A DNA stretch of 43,906 nucleotides from Prevotella sp. (GTDB taxonomy: Bacteria; Bacteroidota; Bacteroidia; Bacteroidales; Bacteroidaceae): contig JAFRRN010000022.1 in NCBI GenBank assembly GCA_017428055.1, positions 1 to 43,906 of the forward strand, written 5' to 3'. The translations under genes were made by a program, and so were the position numbers. Positions 16,355-24,387 of this stretch are shown one piece after another (position 1 is the first letter of the stretch; each line of letters starts with the position of its first letter). The notes under the pieces were generated by a model. The model was not told the origin of the DNA, did not search any database, and worked only from the letters and a program-made list of their open reading frames with translations.

Positions 16355-17812
16355 TCAAGAAACGACAAGCCCCATGTCGCGTGCCTTCTCCAATAAGAGC
16401 TTCATCAGCGGCTCACGCTCATTGGCCACTTGGTTGTCGAGCACCGCGTCTTTCATCACTTGCTTGAGCATACCCACCTCCCTTCCGGGCGGTAAGTGGA
16501 ACAATTCCATGATCTCGTTGCCGTCGATGCAGGGCTGGAGGAGCCGTTTGTAGTCGCGCTGCTTGAGGTCTTCGAGTTTCTCGCGTACCTTTTTGAAGTT
16601 GTCGAGAAACATCTGCTTGCGCTGGCTGTTCTTGCTGGTGATGTCTGCCTCGCAGAGGAGCATCAAGTCGTCGATGTCATCACCCGCATCGTTGAGCAGC
16701 CGACGCACCGCGCTGTCGGTCACTTCGGCATCGGCGATGGCGATGGGTCGCATGTGCAAGTCCACCAACTTTTGCACATACTTCATCTTCATGTCAAGGG
16801 GGAGTTTCAAGCGACGGAAGATATTGGCGACCATCTTGGCACCTATGTAGTTGTGGTTGTGGAAAGTCCAACCCAAAAGTGGGTCCCAACGCTTGCACTT
16901 GGGCTTGCCGATGTCGTGCAGGAGTGCCGCCCAGCGGAGCCAGAGGTTCTCTCCGCCGCTCTTGACGACATTCTCCAGCACCTCCAACGTGTGGTAATAA
17001 TTATTCTTATGCGACTTGCCATTGCGGGTCTCCACCACGTCGAGGGCGCACAATTCGGGCAGGAGGATGTCTAACAGCCCACTCTCGCGCAGGTAATAGA
17101 ATCCTTTGCTGGGAAACGCCGCCAAAAGAATCTTGTTTAACTCCTCCTGAATGCGCTCGCCACTGATGATGCGGATGCGCTCGGCATTGCGCCGAATGGC
17201 ATCAAAAGTCTCCTCCTCAATATAAAAACCCAACTGGGTGGCAAAGCGGATGCAGCGCATCATACGCAGGGGGTCATCGTCAAACGTGACTTCAGGGTCA
17301 AGGGGTGTGCGGATGATGCCGTCTTCCATATCGGAAAGACCATCGAAAGGGTCCACCAACTCGCCAAACCGACCCTTGTTGAGGCACACGGCAAGGGCGT
17401 TGATGGTGAAATCGCGGCGGTTCTGGTCATCCTCCAACGTGCCGTCTTCCACAATGGGTTTGCGAGAGTCGTGACTGTAACTCTCCCTCCGCGCACCGAC
17501 AAACTCCACCTCCACCTCGCGGCGACCATCGCCGTCACGCTGCCAAAACTTCACCTGGGCGGTGCCAAAGTTGCGGAAAACAGACAGGTGCGCCTTCCTG
17601 CCCAGCCGCTCCTTGAGCATCTCTGCCACGCGAATGCCGCTGCCCACCACCACGACATCAATGTCGTTGGTAGGCCTTTCAAGAAACAAGTCACGCACAT
17701 AGCCTCCCACGACATAGCATTCCACGCCCAAGGTGTCTGCCACATCGGAGATTTTCAGGAAAATATCATGGTTGAGAATTTGCGCCAAGTCGGCATCGCT
17801 CAGGTATTTCAT
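16355..17812 (-). CDS. cca: CCA-adding tRNA nucleotidyltransferase with HD domain
   Basis: The 485-residue enzyme builds or repairs the 3' CCA end of tRNAs. Its class II nucleotidyltransferase head has VVGGYVRDLFLERPTNDID with the catalytic Asp50 and Asp52. An RRDFTINALA motif, the DDPLRMMRCIRFATQLGF segment and the ERIQEELNKIL tail of the nucleotide-binding region follow, and then an HD domain with LLHDIGKPK. That composition fits bacterial CCA-adding enzymes with an HD phosphohydrolase domain. Poly(A) polymerase is less likely given the HD domain. It is monocistronic. A candidate -7 box lies about 26 nt upstream. Its 3' end abuts copy A of the dispersed repeat, which may supply the 3' processing or termination signal. 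Confidence 0.92.
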   Translation of the reverse strand: MKYLSDADLAQILNHDIFLKISDVADTLGVECYVVGGYVRDLFLERPTNDIDVVVVGSGIRVAEMLKERLGRKAHLSVFRNFGTAQVKFWQRDGDGRREVEVEFVGARRESYSHDSRKPIVEDGTLEDDQNRRDFTINALAVCLNKGRFGELVDPFDGLSDMEDGIIRTPLDPEVTFDDDPLRMMRCIRFATQLGFYIEEETFDAIRRNAERIRIISGERIQEELNKILLAAFPSKGFYYLRESGLLDILLPELCALDVVETRNGKSHKNNYYHTLEVLENVVKSGGENLWLRWAALLHDIGKPKCKRWDPLLGWTFHNHNYIGAKMVANIFRRLKLPLDMKMKYVQKLVDLHMRPIAIADAEVTDSAVRRLLNDAGDDIDDLMLLCEADITSKNSQRKQMFLDNFKKVREKLEDLKQRDYKRLLQPCIDGNEIMELFHLPPGREVGMLKQVMKDAVLDNQVANEREPLMKLLLEKARDMGLVVS

Positions 17813-17837
17813 TCCGCCCTCTTCATTATTGCGGCTG

Positions 17838-17845
17838 CAAAAATA
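17838..17845 (-). promoter_or_regulatory. Candidate -7 box upstream of cca
   Basis: TATTTTTG on the minus strand matches TAnnTTTG and lies 26 nt before the cca start. No clear -33 element is present, so this is a weak call. The rest of the spacer to 18056 shows no other feature I can support. Confidence 0.4.
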
Positions 17846-18056
17846 CGAATAAAAATTGGTTTTTCACCATCCAAAAGAAAAACTTTTGACATCGTTTGCT
17901 GTGGGTAGAGGGTTCTGTTTGTGGTGACGTTGTCGCATCTTGCGGGACGGCTGTGGAACGGTCAGAAGGAAAGGGCATCGTCTCCATCAGCCAAAATTTT
18001 TAGGGTTAATAACGTTAATGTTCCCAAAAATTATGCGCTATTAGGGCAATTATTCG

Positions 18057-18064
18057 TAATTTTG
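18057..18064 (+). promoter_or_regulatory. -7 box of the lipoprotein/DUF1599 operon, very close to the start codon
   Basis: TAATTTTG matches the consensus and ends only 5 nt before the ATG at 18070. With the usual spacing between this box and the transcription start, the mRNA would begin at or within a few bases of the start codon. The -33 element is poor. If this is the true promoter the message is leaderless or nearly so. Confidence 0.45.
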
Positions 18065-18069
18065 TCCCC

Positions 18070-18483
18070 ATGAAGAAAGGAGTATGGATATTATTGTTGG
18101 TTTTGTTGGTCTCATGCGCCAAGGAAATGAGTGAGGACGACAAGGCGGCACCATTACTTTCACAAATCGACTCATTATATAATAAAGGTGAATACCGGGC
18201 CACCCTCGACTCTATCGAGTCGCTACGCTCGAAATTCCCGCGCGCCATCGAGTCGCGCCGACATGCCCTCGTCGTCTGGCAAGAGGCATCATTGCGCATG
18301 GCACAGGAAGACATTGCCCGCACCGACTCCGCCTTGCAAGTCGCCACGAGGATGATTGAACGGGAGACCGACATCTACAAACGCAACATGATGGGCGTGA
18401 GACGCGACTCTCTCAAGGCACGTTACGAGGCGATGTGCGGCGTGGTGAGGATGATCCGCTTACGTCAGAAAGAAAACAAATGA
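18070..18483 (+). CDS. Small helical lipoprotein, function unknown
   Basis: A 137-residue protein with a clear lipoprotein signal peptide (hydrophobic core ILLLVLLV, lipobox LLVSC, Cys16). Its mature part is strongly helical, charged and rich in Arg, Asp and Ser: SQIDSLYNKGEYRATLDSIESLRSKFP looks like one tetratricopeptide-like helical hairpin, and a second long helix ends in a basic tail. I do not recognise a named domain. The next gene begins inside its stop codon (ATGA at 18480), so it leads an operon with the DUF1599 and DoxX-like genes. A role in envelope assembly or scaffolding would be a guess. Confidence 0.8.
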   Translation: MKKGVWILLLVLLVSCAKEMSEDDKAAPLLSQIDSLYNKGEYRATLDSIESLRSKFPRAIESRRHALVVWQEASLRMAQEDIARTDSALQVATRMIERETDIYKRNMMGVRRDSLKARYEAMCGVVRMIRLRQKENK

Positions 18484-19040
18484 ACATAACGAACATGGCA
18501 GACAACCCAAATACCGAACAGCAATTTAAGGATGTCATCCAAGAATGTCGCTCCTTATTTGAAAAGAAACTACACGACTACGGTGCCTCGTGGCGCATCT
18601 TGCGCACCTCGTCCCTGACAGACCAACTCTTCATCAAGGCGAAGCGCATCCGCTCATTGGAAATCAAGAAGGAGGCGATGGTAGACGAAGGAATCCGCCC
18701 AGAATTTATCGGGCTTATCAATTACGGCATCGTCGGACTCATCCAGTTGGAAAAGGGTTTCGTGGATGAGGTGGACACCACCCCGGAAGAGGCTCTCGCC
18801 CTTTACGACCAACATGCCCACGATGCCTTGGAACTGATGTTCAAGAAAAACCACGACTACGACGAGGCGTGGCGAGGCATGAGGGTGACGAGCTATACCG
18901 ACCTCATCCTGACCAAGATCCAGCGCATCAAGGAGATGGAAGACTTGCAGGGGGCGACGCTCGTTAGTGAGGGCATCGATGCCAACTATATGGACATTAT
19001 CAACTATGCCGTGTTTGGCGTTATCAAGTTAAGTGAATAA
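18480..19040 (+). CDS. DUF1599 protein with an internal duplication
   Basis: This 186-residue soluble protein belongs to the DUF1599 family, typical of Bacteroidota. It consists of two similar halves: HDYGASWRILRTSSLTDQ with KAKRIRSLE and LINYGIVGLIQL in the first, and HDYDEAWRGMRVTSYTDL with KIQRIKEME and IINYAVFGVIKL in the second. Each repeat carries a His-Asp-Tyr and a conserved Trp, and an acidic residue pattern suggestive of an all-alpha metal or nucleotide pocket. That idea is inference. The ATG at 18480 overlaps the previous stop as ATGA, while an in-frame ATG at 18495 gives 181 residues. The 3' end overlaps the GTG start of the next gene by 8 nt. Confidence 0.85.
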   Translation: MNITNMADNPNTEQQFKDVIQECRSLFEKKLHDYGASWRILRTSSLTDQLFIKAKRIRSLEIKKEAMVDEGIRPEFIGLINYGIVGLIQLEKGFVDEVDTTPEEALALYDQHAHDALELMFKKNHDYDEAWRGMRVTSYTDLILTKIQRIKEMEDLQGATLVSEGIDANYMDIINYAVFGVIKLSE

Positions 19041-20331
19041 GGTCGTTTCCATATTGGTCAACCTGTGCCGCATCGTATTGGCTTGCGTGTTCATTTTCTC
19101 AGGGTACGTGAAAGCCATCGACCCACTCGGCACACAATACAAGATACAAGACTACCTCACGGCGTGGGGGATGGAGGGTGTGTTCCCCGACTTCGTGTGC
19201 CTCGCCCTGTCCATCGCCCTCTCCACTTTCGAGTTTACAATTGGCATCATGCTATTGTTCGCCATCCAGCGGAGGGCGACATCCAAGGTGGCATGGGCTT
19301 TCCTGTGCCTGATGACGCTGCTCACCCTGTGGATTTGGATAGCCAACCCCGTCTCCGACTGTGGCTGTTTTGGCGACGCGATTGTCTTGACGAATGCACA
19401 GACTTTCTGGAAAAACATCATCCTCTTGGGACTCTGCACCGTCGTGGCGGTATGGCCACTCAAGATGGTGCGGTTCATTTCCCAAACAAACCAATGGATC
19501 GTGACCAACTATGCCGTGTTGTTCGTGTTGGTGTCGAGTATCTATAGCTTGTTTTACCTGCCCATCTTCGACTTCCGCCCTTACCATGTGGGAGCCAACA
19601 TCAAGAAAGGCATGGAGATTCCCGAGGGTGCCAAGCAACCACGGTTTGACACGACGTTCATCATGGAGAAGGACGGGGTGCGCAAGGAGTTTACCCTCGA
19701 TGACTACCCAGATAGCACTTGGCAATTCATCGATAGCAAGACCACGATGGTCGAACAAGGCTACGTGCCGCCCATCCATGACTTTACCATCGACCTGGAA
19801 GGAAGGGAAGACATCACCGAAGAGGTGCTTAACCGCAAGGGATACACATTCCTCCTCGTATCGCCCCACCTCGAAAGAGCCGACGACAGCAACTTTGGCA
19901 AGATCGATCTCATATACGAATATGCGCAAGAAGAGGGCATCCCCTTCTATTGCCTCACGGCAAGCGGCGAACAAGCGCAAAGGAGATGGCAAGACTTGAC
20001 GGGAGCGGAATATCCTTTCTGCCTCATGGACGAGGTCACGTTGAAGACCATCATCCGCAGCAACCCCGGCTTGGTGTTGCTGAAGAATGGCACCGTCATC
20101 CGCAAATGGAGCCACCACAACCTTCCTTCCTCGGAAGAGATGGAGGGAAAGCTATCGTCGTTGCCTATCGGACAGATGCCCGCCGACAGTGTACCCACCA
20201 AACTGTTGGCTATCCTGATGTGGTTCGTATTGCCGCTTACCATCCTAACCCTTGCCGACCGCACATGGGCTTGGAGCAAATGGTTTCGCTTACGACAGTC
20301 TAAAAAAGCCCCTGCGGATAAAAATATCTGA
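19033..20331 (+). CDS. BT_3928-like protein: DoxX/MauE-type membrane domain plus thioredoxin-like tail
   Basis: The 432-residue protein starts with a four-helix DoxX/MauE-like membrane domain (LCRIVLACVFIFSGYVKAIDP; residues 1-145) bearing the redox-type motif DCGCFGD. A periplasmic region with a thioredoxin-like fold (FLLVSPHLERAD, FYCLTASGEQ, NPGLVLLKNGTVIRKWSHHN) comes next, and a final membrane segment near the C terminus. Related DoxX and MauE proteins are linked to membrane redox or disulfide chemistry, which is the likely theme here. It begins at a GTG (19033) that overlaps the DUF1599 gene by 8 nt. The order DUF1599, BT_3928-like, tpiA, SPOR, folE recurs in Bacteroidales genomes, from general knowledge. 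Confidence 0.85.
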   Translation: MNKVVSILVNLCRIVLACVFIFSGYVKAIDPLGTQYKIQDYLTAWGMEGVFPDFVCLALSIALSTFEFTIGIMLLFAIQRRATSKVAWAFLCLMTLLTLWIWIANPVSDCGCFGDAIVLTNAQTFWKNIILLGLCTVVAVWPLKMVRFISQTNQWIVTNYAVLFVLVSSIYSLFYLPIFDFRPYHVGANIKKGMEIPEGAKQPRFDTTFIMEKDGVRKEFTLDDYPDSTWQFIDSKTTMVEQGYVPPIHDFTIDLEGREDITEEVLNRKGYTFLLVSPHLERADDSNFGKIDLIYEYAQEEGIPFYCLTASGEQAQRRWQDLTGAEYPFCLMDEVTLKTIIRSNPGLVLLKNGTVIRKWSHHNLPSSEEMEGKLSSLPIGQMPADSVPTKLLAILMWFVLPLTILTLADRTWAWSKWFRLRQSKKAPADKNI

Positions 20332-20358
20332 CAAGATAAGGCTTTTGTCAGTTTTTTT
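20328..20358 (+). terminator. Intrinsic terminator overlapping a stop codon
   Basis: CTGACAA pairs with TTGTCAG around a 10-nt loop and is followed by seven T residues. The TGA stop of the BT_3928-like gene lies within the left arm. The T tract runs almost into the tpiA -7 box at 20362, so terminator and next promoter are packed together. Confidence 0.75.
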
Positions 20359-20361
20359 GCG

Positions 20362-20369
20362 TACCTTTG
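20362..20369 (+). promoter_or_regulatory. -7 box of the tpiA promoter
   Basis: TACCTTTG is a perfect -7 match. It lies just after the T tract of the preceding terminator, so the -33 region falls inside the terminator hairpin. No exact TTTG is found at 19-20 nt. The leader to the tpiA ATG is about 50 nt. Confidence 0.6.
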
Positions 20370-20424
20370 CACCCTTGACAAGACTATCACACATAACACA
20401 TAGATTATTAAACACATTACGGAA

Positions 20425-21183
20425 ATGAGAAAAAAGATTGTGGCAGGCAACTGGAAGATGAACATGACCCTGCAAGACGGTATCGCTCTGGCTAAAGAGT
20501 TGAATGAGACATTGGCAGCAGACAAGCCCAACTGCGGCGTGGTGATATGCACTCCTTTCATCCATTTGGCATCTATCGCCCAATTCCTCGACCAAGACAT
20601 CATCGGACTCGGTGCAGAGAACTGCGCCGACAAGGACAAGGGAGCCTTCACGGGCGAGGTGTCAGCAGAGATGGTGAAGAGTACTGGGGCGCAGTATGTC
20701 ATCCTCGGTCACTCAGAACGTCGCGAATACTACAAGGAGACTTACGAGATCTTGAAGGAGAAGGTGCTGTTGGCACAAAAGAATGGGCTGAAAGTCATCT
20801 TCTGCATTGGCGAGAGCAAGGACGAGCGAATGGCCGGCAAACAGAATGAAGTGGTGAAAGCAGAGTTGGAAGGCAGTGTTTTCAACCTTCCCGAAGAGGA
20901 CTTCCGCAAGATCATTATCGCTTATGAACCCATTTGGGCGATAGGTACAGGATTGACCGCCACCGCTGAGCAAGCCGAGGAAATCCACGCTTTCATCCGC
21001 AGCCTCATCGCTGAGAGGTATGGCAAAGACGTGGCAGAGGACATAACCATCCTCTATGGCGGCTCCTGCAAGGCAAGCAACGCCCCCGAACTATTCGCCA
21101 AACCCGACATCGACGGTGGCCTCATCGGCGGTGCCTCATTGAAGGCTGCCGACTTCAAGGGCATCATCGACGCTTGGAAATAA
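20425..21183 (+). CDS. tpiA: Triose-phosphate isomerase
   Basis: This 252-residue TIM-barrel enzyme interconverts dihydroxyacetone phosphate and glyceraldehyde 3-phosphate. The catalytic residues are in place: Lys in AGNWKMN near the N terminus, His in LGHSERR, Glu in [11 protein letters not shown], and phosphate-binding glycines in LYGGSCK and [10 protein letters not shown]. Length and start ([13 protein letters not shown]) are standard. It has its own promoter directly after a terminator, although it follows the BT_3928-like gene closely. A hairpin separates it from the SPOR gene. Glycolytic use is expected. Confidence 0.97.
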   Translation: MRKKIVAGNWKMNMTLQDGIALAKELNETLAADKPNCGVVICTPFIHLASIAQFLDQDIIGLGAENCADKDKGAFTGEVSAEMVKSTGAQYVILGHSERREYYKETYEILKEKVLLAQKNGLKVIFCIGESKDERMAGKQNEVVKAELEGSVFNLPEEDFRKIIIAYEPIWAIGTGLTATAEQAEEIHAFIRSLIAERYGKDVAEDITILYGGSCKASNAPELFAKPDIDGGLIGGASLKAADFKGIIDAWK

Positions 21184-21208
21184 TATCCACAAAGCATCAT
21201 ACCTAACC

Positions 21209-21262
21209 AAGGAAAAGGATTGGGCGGTAAGGAGAGAACGCCTTTCGTCCATCCTCTTCCTT
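21209..21262 (+). terminator. Long imperfect hairpin after tpiA
   Basis: AAGGAAAAGGAT pairs with ATCCTCTTCCTT at 11 of 12 positions, and an inner GGCG/CGCC pair lies in the loop. Four T residues are contiguous with the end of the right arm. It may be a weak terminator or an RNA structure separating tpiA from the SPOR and folE genes. No -7 box is evident between it and the SPOR start. Confidence 0.45.
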
Positions 21263-21310
21263 TTCACATTGTTACGATAGTATTTTTTTTATCACAATTT
21301 CCAAAGAAGA

Positions 21311-21994
21311 ATGAAACAGTTCTTACTCCTATTGATGCTTGCCTCATGCCCTCTTGCCATATTGGCACAGAGTTATACGGAACATATCCAGCAACAAACA
21401 CAAGGAAAAGGCACCGTAACCGTCACGCACAGCAAGGAAATCGATGACCTCGTCAATGCCAAGGGTATGGTGGTGCCACAAAAACAGAACACCACTAAAC
21501 CTAACACCACGAATGGGAATGTAACACCTACCCCGCAGATAAGCCAAGAAGAGGCTGACAAGAAAGCGGAGGAAGCCAAGAAAGAGGAACAAGAGAAAAA
21601 GGAAAAAGAGGAACAGTTGCGCAGGGAGAAAGAGGAATTGGCACGGAGAATCGCCGAACAGCGGCTACAAGAGGCCGAGGAGAATGGCGAGACGACCATC
21701 GACACCAGCAAGAAGGTGATGCGCAAGAGCTACAAGATGAACGGCTACCGTGTGCAGGCATACCTCGGAGGCAACTCACGCGCCGACCGTGAGAAAGCGG
21801 AACAGATAGGCAATGCCATCAAGAAGAAATACCCCTTGGAGCCAATCTACGTACATTTCTACTCCCCTCGCTGGACCTGTCGCGTGGGCAACTACCGCAC
21901 ATACGAGGAAGCGAACAAGATGCTCAACAACCTCCGCAAGATGGGATATAAGCAAGCGACCATCCTCAAGGGTAAAATCACCGTTCAATATTAA
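21311..21994 (+). CDS. SPOR-domain periplasmic protein
   Basis: A 227-residue protein with a cleavable signal peptide ([20 protein letters not shown]). A polar Thr/Asn/Pro stretch and a highly charged coiled coil (about residues 78-125, rich in Glu, Lys and Arg) follow, and then a C-terminal SPOR domain (about residues 145-227, [21 protein letters not shown] to ILKGKI). SPOR domains bind denuded septal peptidoglycan, so the protein is probably recruited to division sites. Its start is fixed by the signal peptide. It precedes folE by 8 nt and the two are likely one transcript. A hydrophobic N-terminal LASC could be read as a lipobox, but the signal continues to AILAQ, so signal peptidase I cleavage is favoured. 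Confidence 0.88.
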   Translation: MKQFLLLLMLASCPLAILAQSYTEHIQQQTQGKGTVTVTHSKEIDDLVNAKGMVVPQKQNTTKPNTTNGNVTPTPQISQEEADKKAEEAKKEEQEKKEKEEQLRREKEELARRIAEQRLQEAEENGETTIDTSKKVMRKSYKMNGYRVQAYLGGNSRADREKAEQIGNAIKKKYPLEPIYVHFYSPRWTCRVGNYRTYEEANKMLNNLRKMGYKQATILKGKITVQY

Positions 21995-22002
21995 CAGGCA
22001 AC

Positions 22003-22596
22003 ATGAATCCGGAGACAGAATTTAGGGAGGGATTGGACGAATTGGTTGTCCATTACCGCGAGATTATCCGACTGTTAGGCGAGGACATCGACCGCGAGGG
22101 GCTGCAAAAAACACCCCTGCGTGTCGCCAAGGCGATGCAGATCCTGACGCGCGGCTATTACCAAGACCCCCACAAGGTGCTGCGCGATGCCCTCTTTGAG
22201 GAGAAATACAACCAGATGGTCATCGTGAAAGACATCGACTTCTTCTCCCTCTGCGAGCACCATATCATCCCCTTCTACGGTAAGGCACATGTGGCATATA
22301 TCCCCAACGGGTACATCACGGGATTGAGCAAGATTGCCCGGGTGGTGGACATCTTCAGCCATCGGCTACAGGTACAAGAGCGTCTGACCCAACAAATCAA
22401 GGACTGCATCCAAGAAACCTTGAAGCCATTGGGCGTGATGGTGGTCATCGAGGCCAAGCACATGTGTATGCAGATGCGCGGCGTGGAGAAGCAGAATGCC
22501 ATCACGACGACGAGCGATTTCAGCGGCGCGTTCAACCAAGCGAAGACCCGCGAGGAATTTATGAACCTGTTGCGGGGGGAATCCAAGAAAATTTAA
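22003..22596 (+). CDS. folE: GTP cyclohydrolase I
   Basis: The 197-residue enzyme converts GTP to 7,8-dihydroneopterin triphosphate, the first step of folate synthesis. Zinc ligands are visible in [10 protein letters not shown] and in the later MCMQMRGV cysteine. The substrate-binding [25 protein letters not shown] motif and the N-terminal [15 protein letters not shown] helix are also intact. Length is typical of the single-domain FolE form. It directly follows the SPOR gene with an 8-nt gap. FolK, a later folate enzyme, is encoded elsewhere in this window in the ftsX operon. Confidence 0.96.
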   Translation: MNPETEFREGLDELVVHYREIIRLLGEDIDREGLQKTPLRVAKAMQILTRGYYQDPHKVLRDALFEEKYNQMVIVKDIDFFSLCEHHIIPFYGKAHVAYIPNGYITGLSKIARVVDIFSHRLQVQERLTQQIKDCIQETLKPLGVMVVIEAKHMCMQMRGVEKQNAITTTSDFSGAFNQAKTREEFMNLLRGESKKI

Positions 22597-22638
22597 TCAT
22601 ACAACAAAGCTGATAAACAGATTCACTTGACATTGAAT

Positions 22639-23286
22639 ATGAAAAGACTCACACTTTACATCATGTCTATTGCCATCGTCGCTTTCGCTTTTTCATCATG
22701 TCTCAAAGACGATGACAACAATACTGTCACCAACAGGATATTGACCCAATCAGAAAAAGTCAAGTCACTGATCGATTCACAAGGTGCATACACAGGCAAA
22801 TTGTATTATTATAACAATTCAAGCCAGTCTGACTCCATTGACATCCATTGGACTGTTTCGGGTAGTGACTCAATACTTACCATCACAGATTTTCCTATCA
22901 GTGCCTTCTCAAACAGTGCCTATACTGACGCCGCAACTACCACCTTGCTGAAAAATGCGCCTACAAGGGAACTGACATTCACGCTTCATGGTTATTACAA
23001 CACAGGGTTTGATGGAGGGTTTTATTCGTTCACATTGGCTCCAAACATCACTGGTGTCATCATTAACCCCGATAAAACAGAAGATGACAAAGGGAACAAC
23101 ATCACCATCAGTTATGCCAATTACATCCAAGACTATACGGTTTATGGCTAGAGCATCTATACCTATCCCATCTGCGAATACTTCGACAAGAAAATGCAAG
23201 GCTATATCCTCGTCGAAAAACTGACGGTCAACAACACTACCGTCACTGTGGGCAAGGCATATTATTTTTTCGGAAAGAAAGACTGA
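22639..23286 (+). pseudogene. DUF4840-type lipoprotein gene interrupted by an in-frame TAG
   Basis: The frame from ATG 22639 codes for a lipoprotein (signal peptide ending FSSC, then KDDDNN) with the pattern QSEKVKSLIDSQGAYTGKLYYYNN, typical of the DUF4840 family of Bacteroidota lipoproteins. It meets TAG at 23149-23151. The same frame then continues without a break for 44 residues (SIYTYPICEYFDKKMQGY onward to YYFFGKKD) and ends in TGA at 23284, 9 nt before the next gene. The continuation looks like genuine protein, so a single nonsense change has probably truncated a 215-residue protein to 170. Suppression or a sequencing error cannot be excluded. Function is unknown. Confidence 0.8.
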
Positions 23287-23295
23287 GCATCGCGT

Positions 23296-24045
23296 ATGAG
23301 ATTGGTTTCATGGAACGTCAATGGCCTACGAGCATGTGTAGGCAAGGGATTTGAGGAGAGTTTCAAAGCCTTGGATGCGGACTTTTTCTGCCTCCAAGAA
23401 ACAAAAATACAAGAAGGACAGTTGGAATTGACCTTTCCTGGCTATCACGCCTATTGGAACTATGCCGACAAGAAAGGGTATTCCGGCACCGCCATCTACA
23501 CAAAGCATCAACCATTAAGCGTCACGTATGGTATAGGTATCGACGAGCATGACCATGAAGGGCGGGTCATCACCTTGGAGATGGAAAGCTTCTATCTCGT
23601 GACATGCTACACCCCAAACTCGCAAGACGGGTTGAAAAGGTTGGAATATCGCATGAAATGGGAGGATGATTTCCGCGCTTACTTGATGAAACTTGATGAG
23701 AAAAAGCCCGTCATCATCTGTGGCGACTTGAATGTCGCACACGAGGAAATTGACTTGAAAAACCCCAAGACCAACCGCCGAAACGCTGGTTTCACGGATG
23801 AGGAGCGTGAGAAGATGACCACTTTGTTGGGAAAAGGGTTTACGGACTCTTTCCGCAAGAAATACCCCGAGCGGGTTACATACTCATGGTGGTCATACCG
23901 ATTCCATGCCCGCGAGAAGAACGCAGGGTGGCGTATCGATTATTTTCTCTATTCCAACCGAATGGAGGAGCATATTTTAGATGCGAAAATCCACACGGAA
24001 ATCATGGGCAGCGACCACTGCCCCGTTGAACTGGAAATCTCCTAA
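23296..24045 (+). CDS. xth: Exodeoxyribonuclease III
   Basis: A 249-residue Mg-dependent AP endonuclease/3'-5' exonuclease of the EEP superfamily, used in base excision repair. Conserved motifs are WNVNGLRA, the metal-binding Glu in LQETKIQ, Tyr in VTCYTPNSQ, GDLNVAHEEIDL, WWSYRFHAREKNAGWRIDYF and the terminal GSDHCPVELEI. Length matches the ExoA/Xth form of Gram-positives and Bacteroidota. The start at 23296 puts it 9 nt after the final stop of the interrupted DUF4840 frame. It converges on the His-rich protein gene with only 15 nt between them, and no terminator is visible there. Confidence 0.96.
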   Translation: MRLVSWNVNGLRACVGKGFEESFKALDADFFCLQETKIQEGQLELTFPGYHAYWNYADKKGYSGTAIYTKHQPLSVTYGIGIDEHDHEGRVITLEMESFYLVTCYTPNSQDGLKRLEYRMKWEDDFRAYLMKLDEKKPVIICGDLNVAHEEIDLKNPKTNRRNAGFTDEEREKMTTLLGKGFTDSFRKKYPERVTYSWWSYRFHAREKNAGWRIDYFLYSNRMEEHILDAKIHTEIMGSDHCPVELEIS

Positions 24046-24060
24046 AGAAGTATTTGAACA

Positions 24061-24363
24061 CTATACACGAACAGCCTCGTGGCATTCATTCCAATGGATG
24101 GTACGAGGTTGTTGCGTTTGGCTGACCTTGTCTTCCTTTGGAATCATGTCATAATCCATCACTTTATGGTGGAAAAACTTATCAATAAGCTTTTTGTACG
24201 TGTCTGGGAAGAATGTCACGAAAACCAGGAACAAGAAGAAAAGAATGGCAATAGGCCATATAATCTTCCTCAACAACCGCTTGTTCCTACTAAAACGATG
24301 CTTATCACGATGGTGATGGTGGTGGTGATGATGACTGCTGCTTGATGATGTTTTCTCACTCAT
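24061..24363 (-). CDS. Small His-rich single-pass membrane protein, function unknown
   Basis: This 100-residue protein has a striking N terminus: five serines, then eight consecutive histidines (residues 11-18), then a basic region. One hydrophobic helix (about residues 34-52, IIWPIAILFFLFLVFVTFF) and a hydrophilic tail with more His residues complete it. By the positive-inside rule the His stretch should be cytoplasmic. Such a tract could bind nickel, zinc or copper, but it may equally be a neutral repeat expansion. The ATG is 24 nt after the DUF4251 stop on the same strand, so the two probably form an operon. I know no named family for it. Confidence 0.7.
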   Translation of the reverse strand: MSEKTSSSSSHHHHHHHHRDKHRFSRNKRLLRKIIWPIAILFFLFLVFVTFFPDTYKKLIDKFFHHKVMDYDMIPKEDKVSQTQQPRTIHWNECHEAVRV

Positions 24364-24387
24364 GACGTATATCTTTTATTTTATTAT

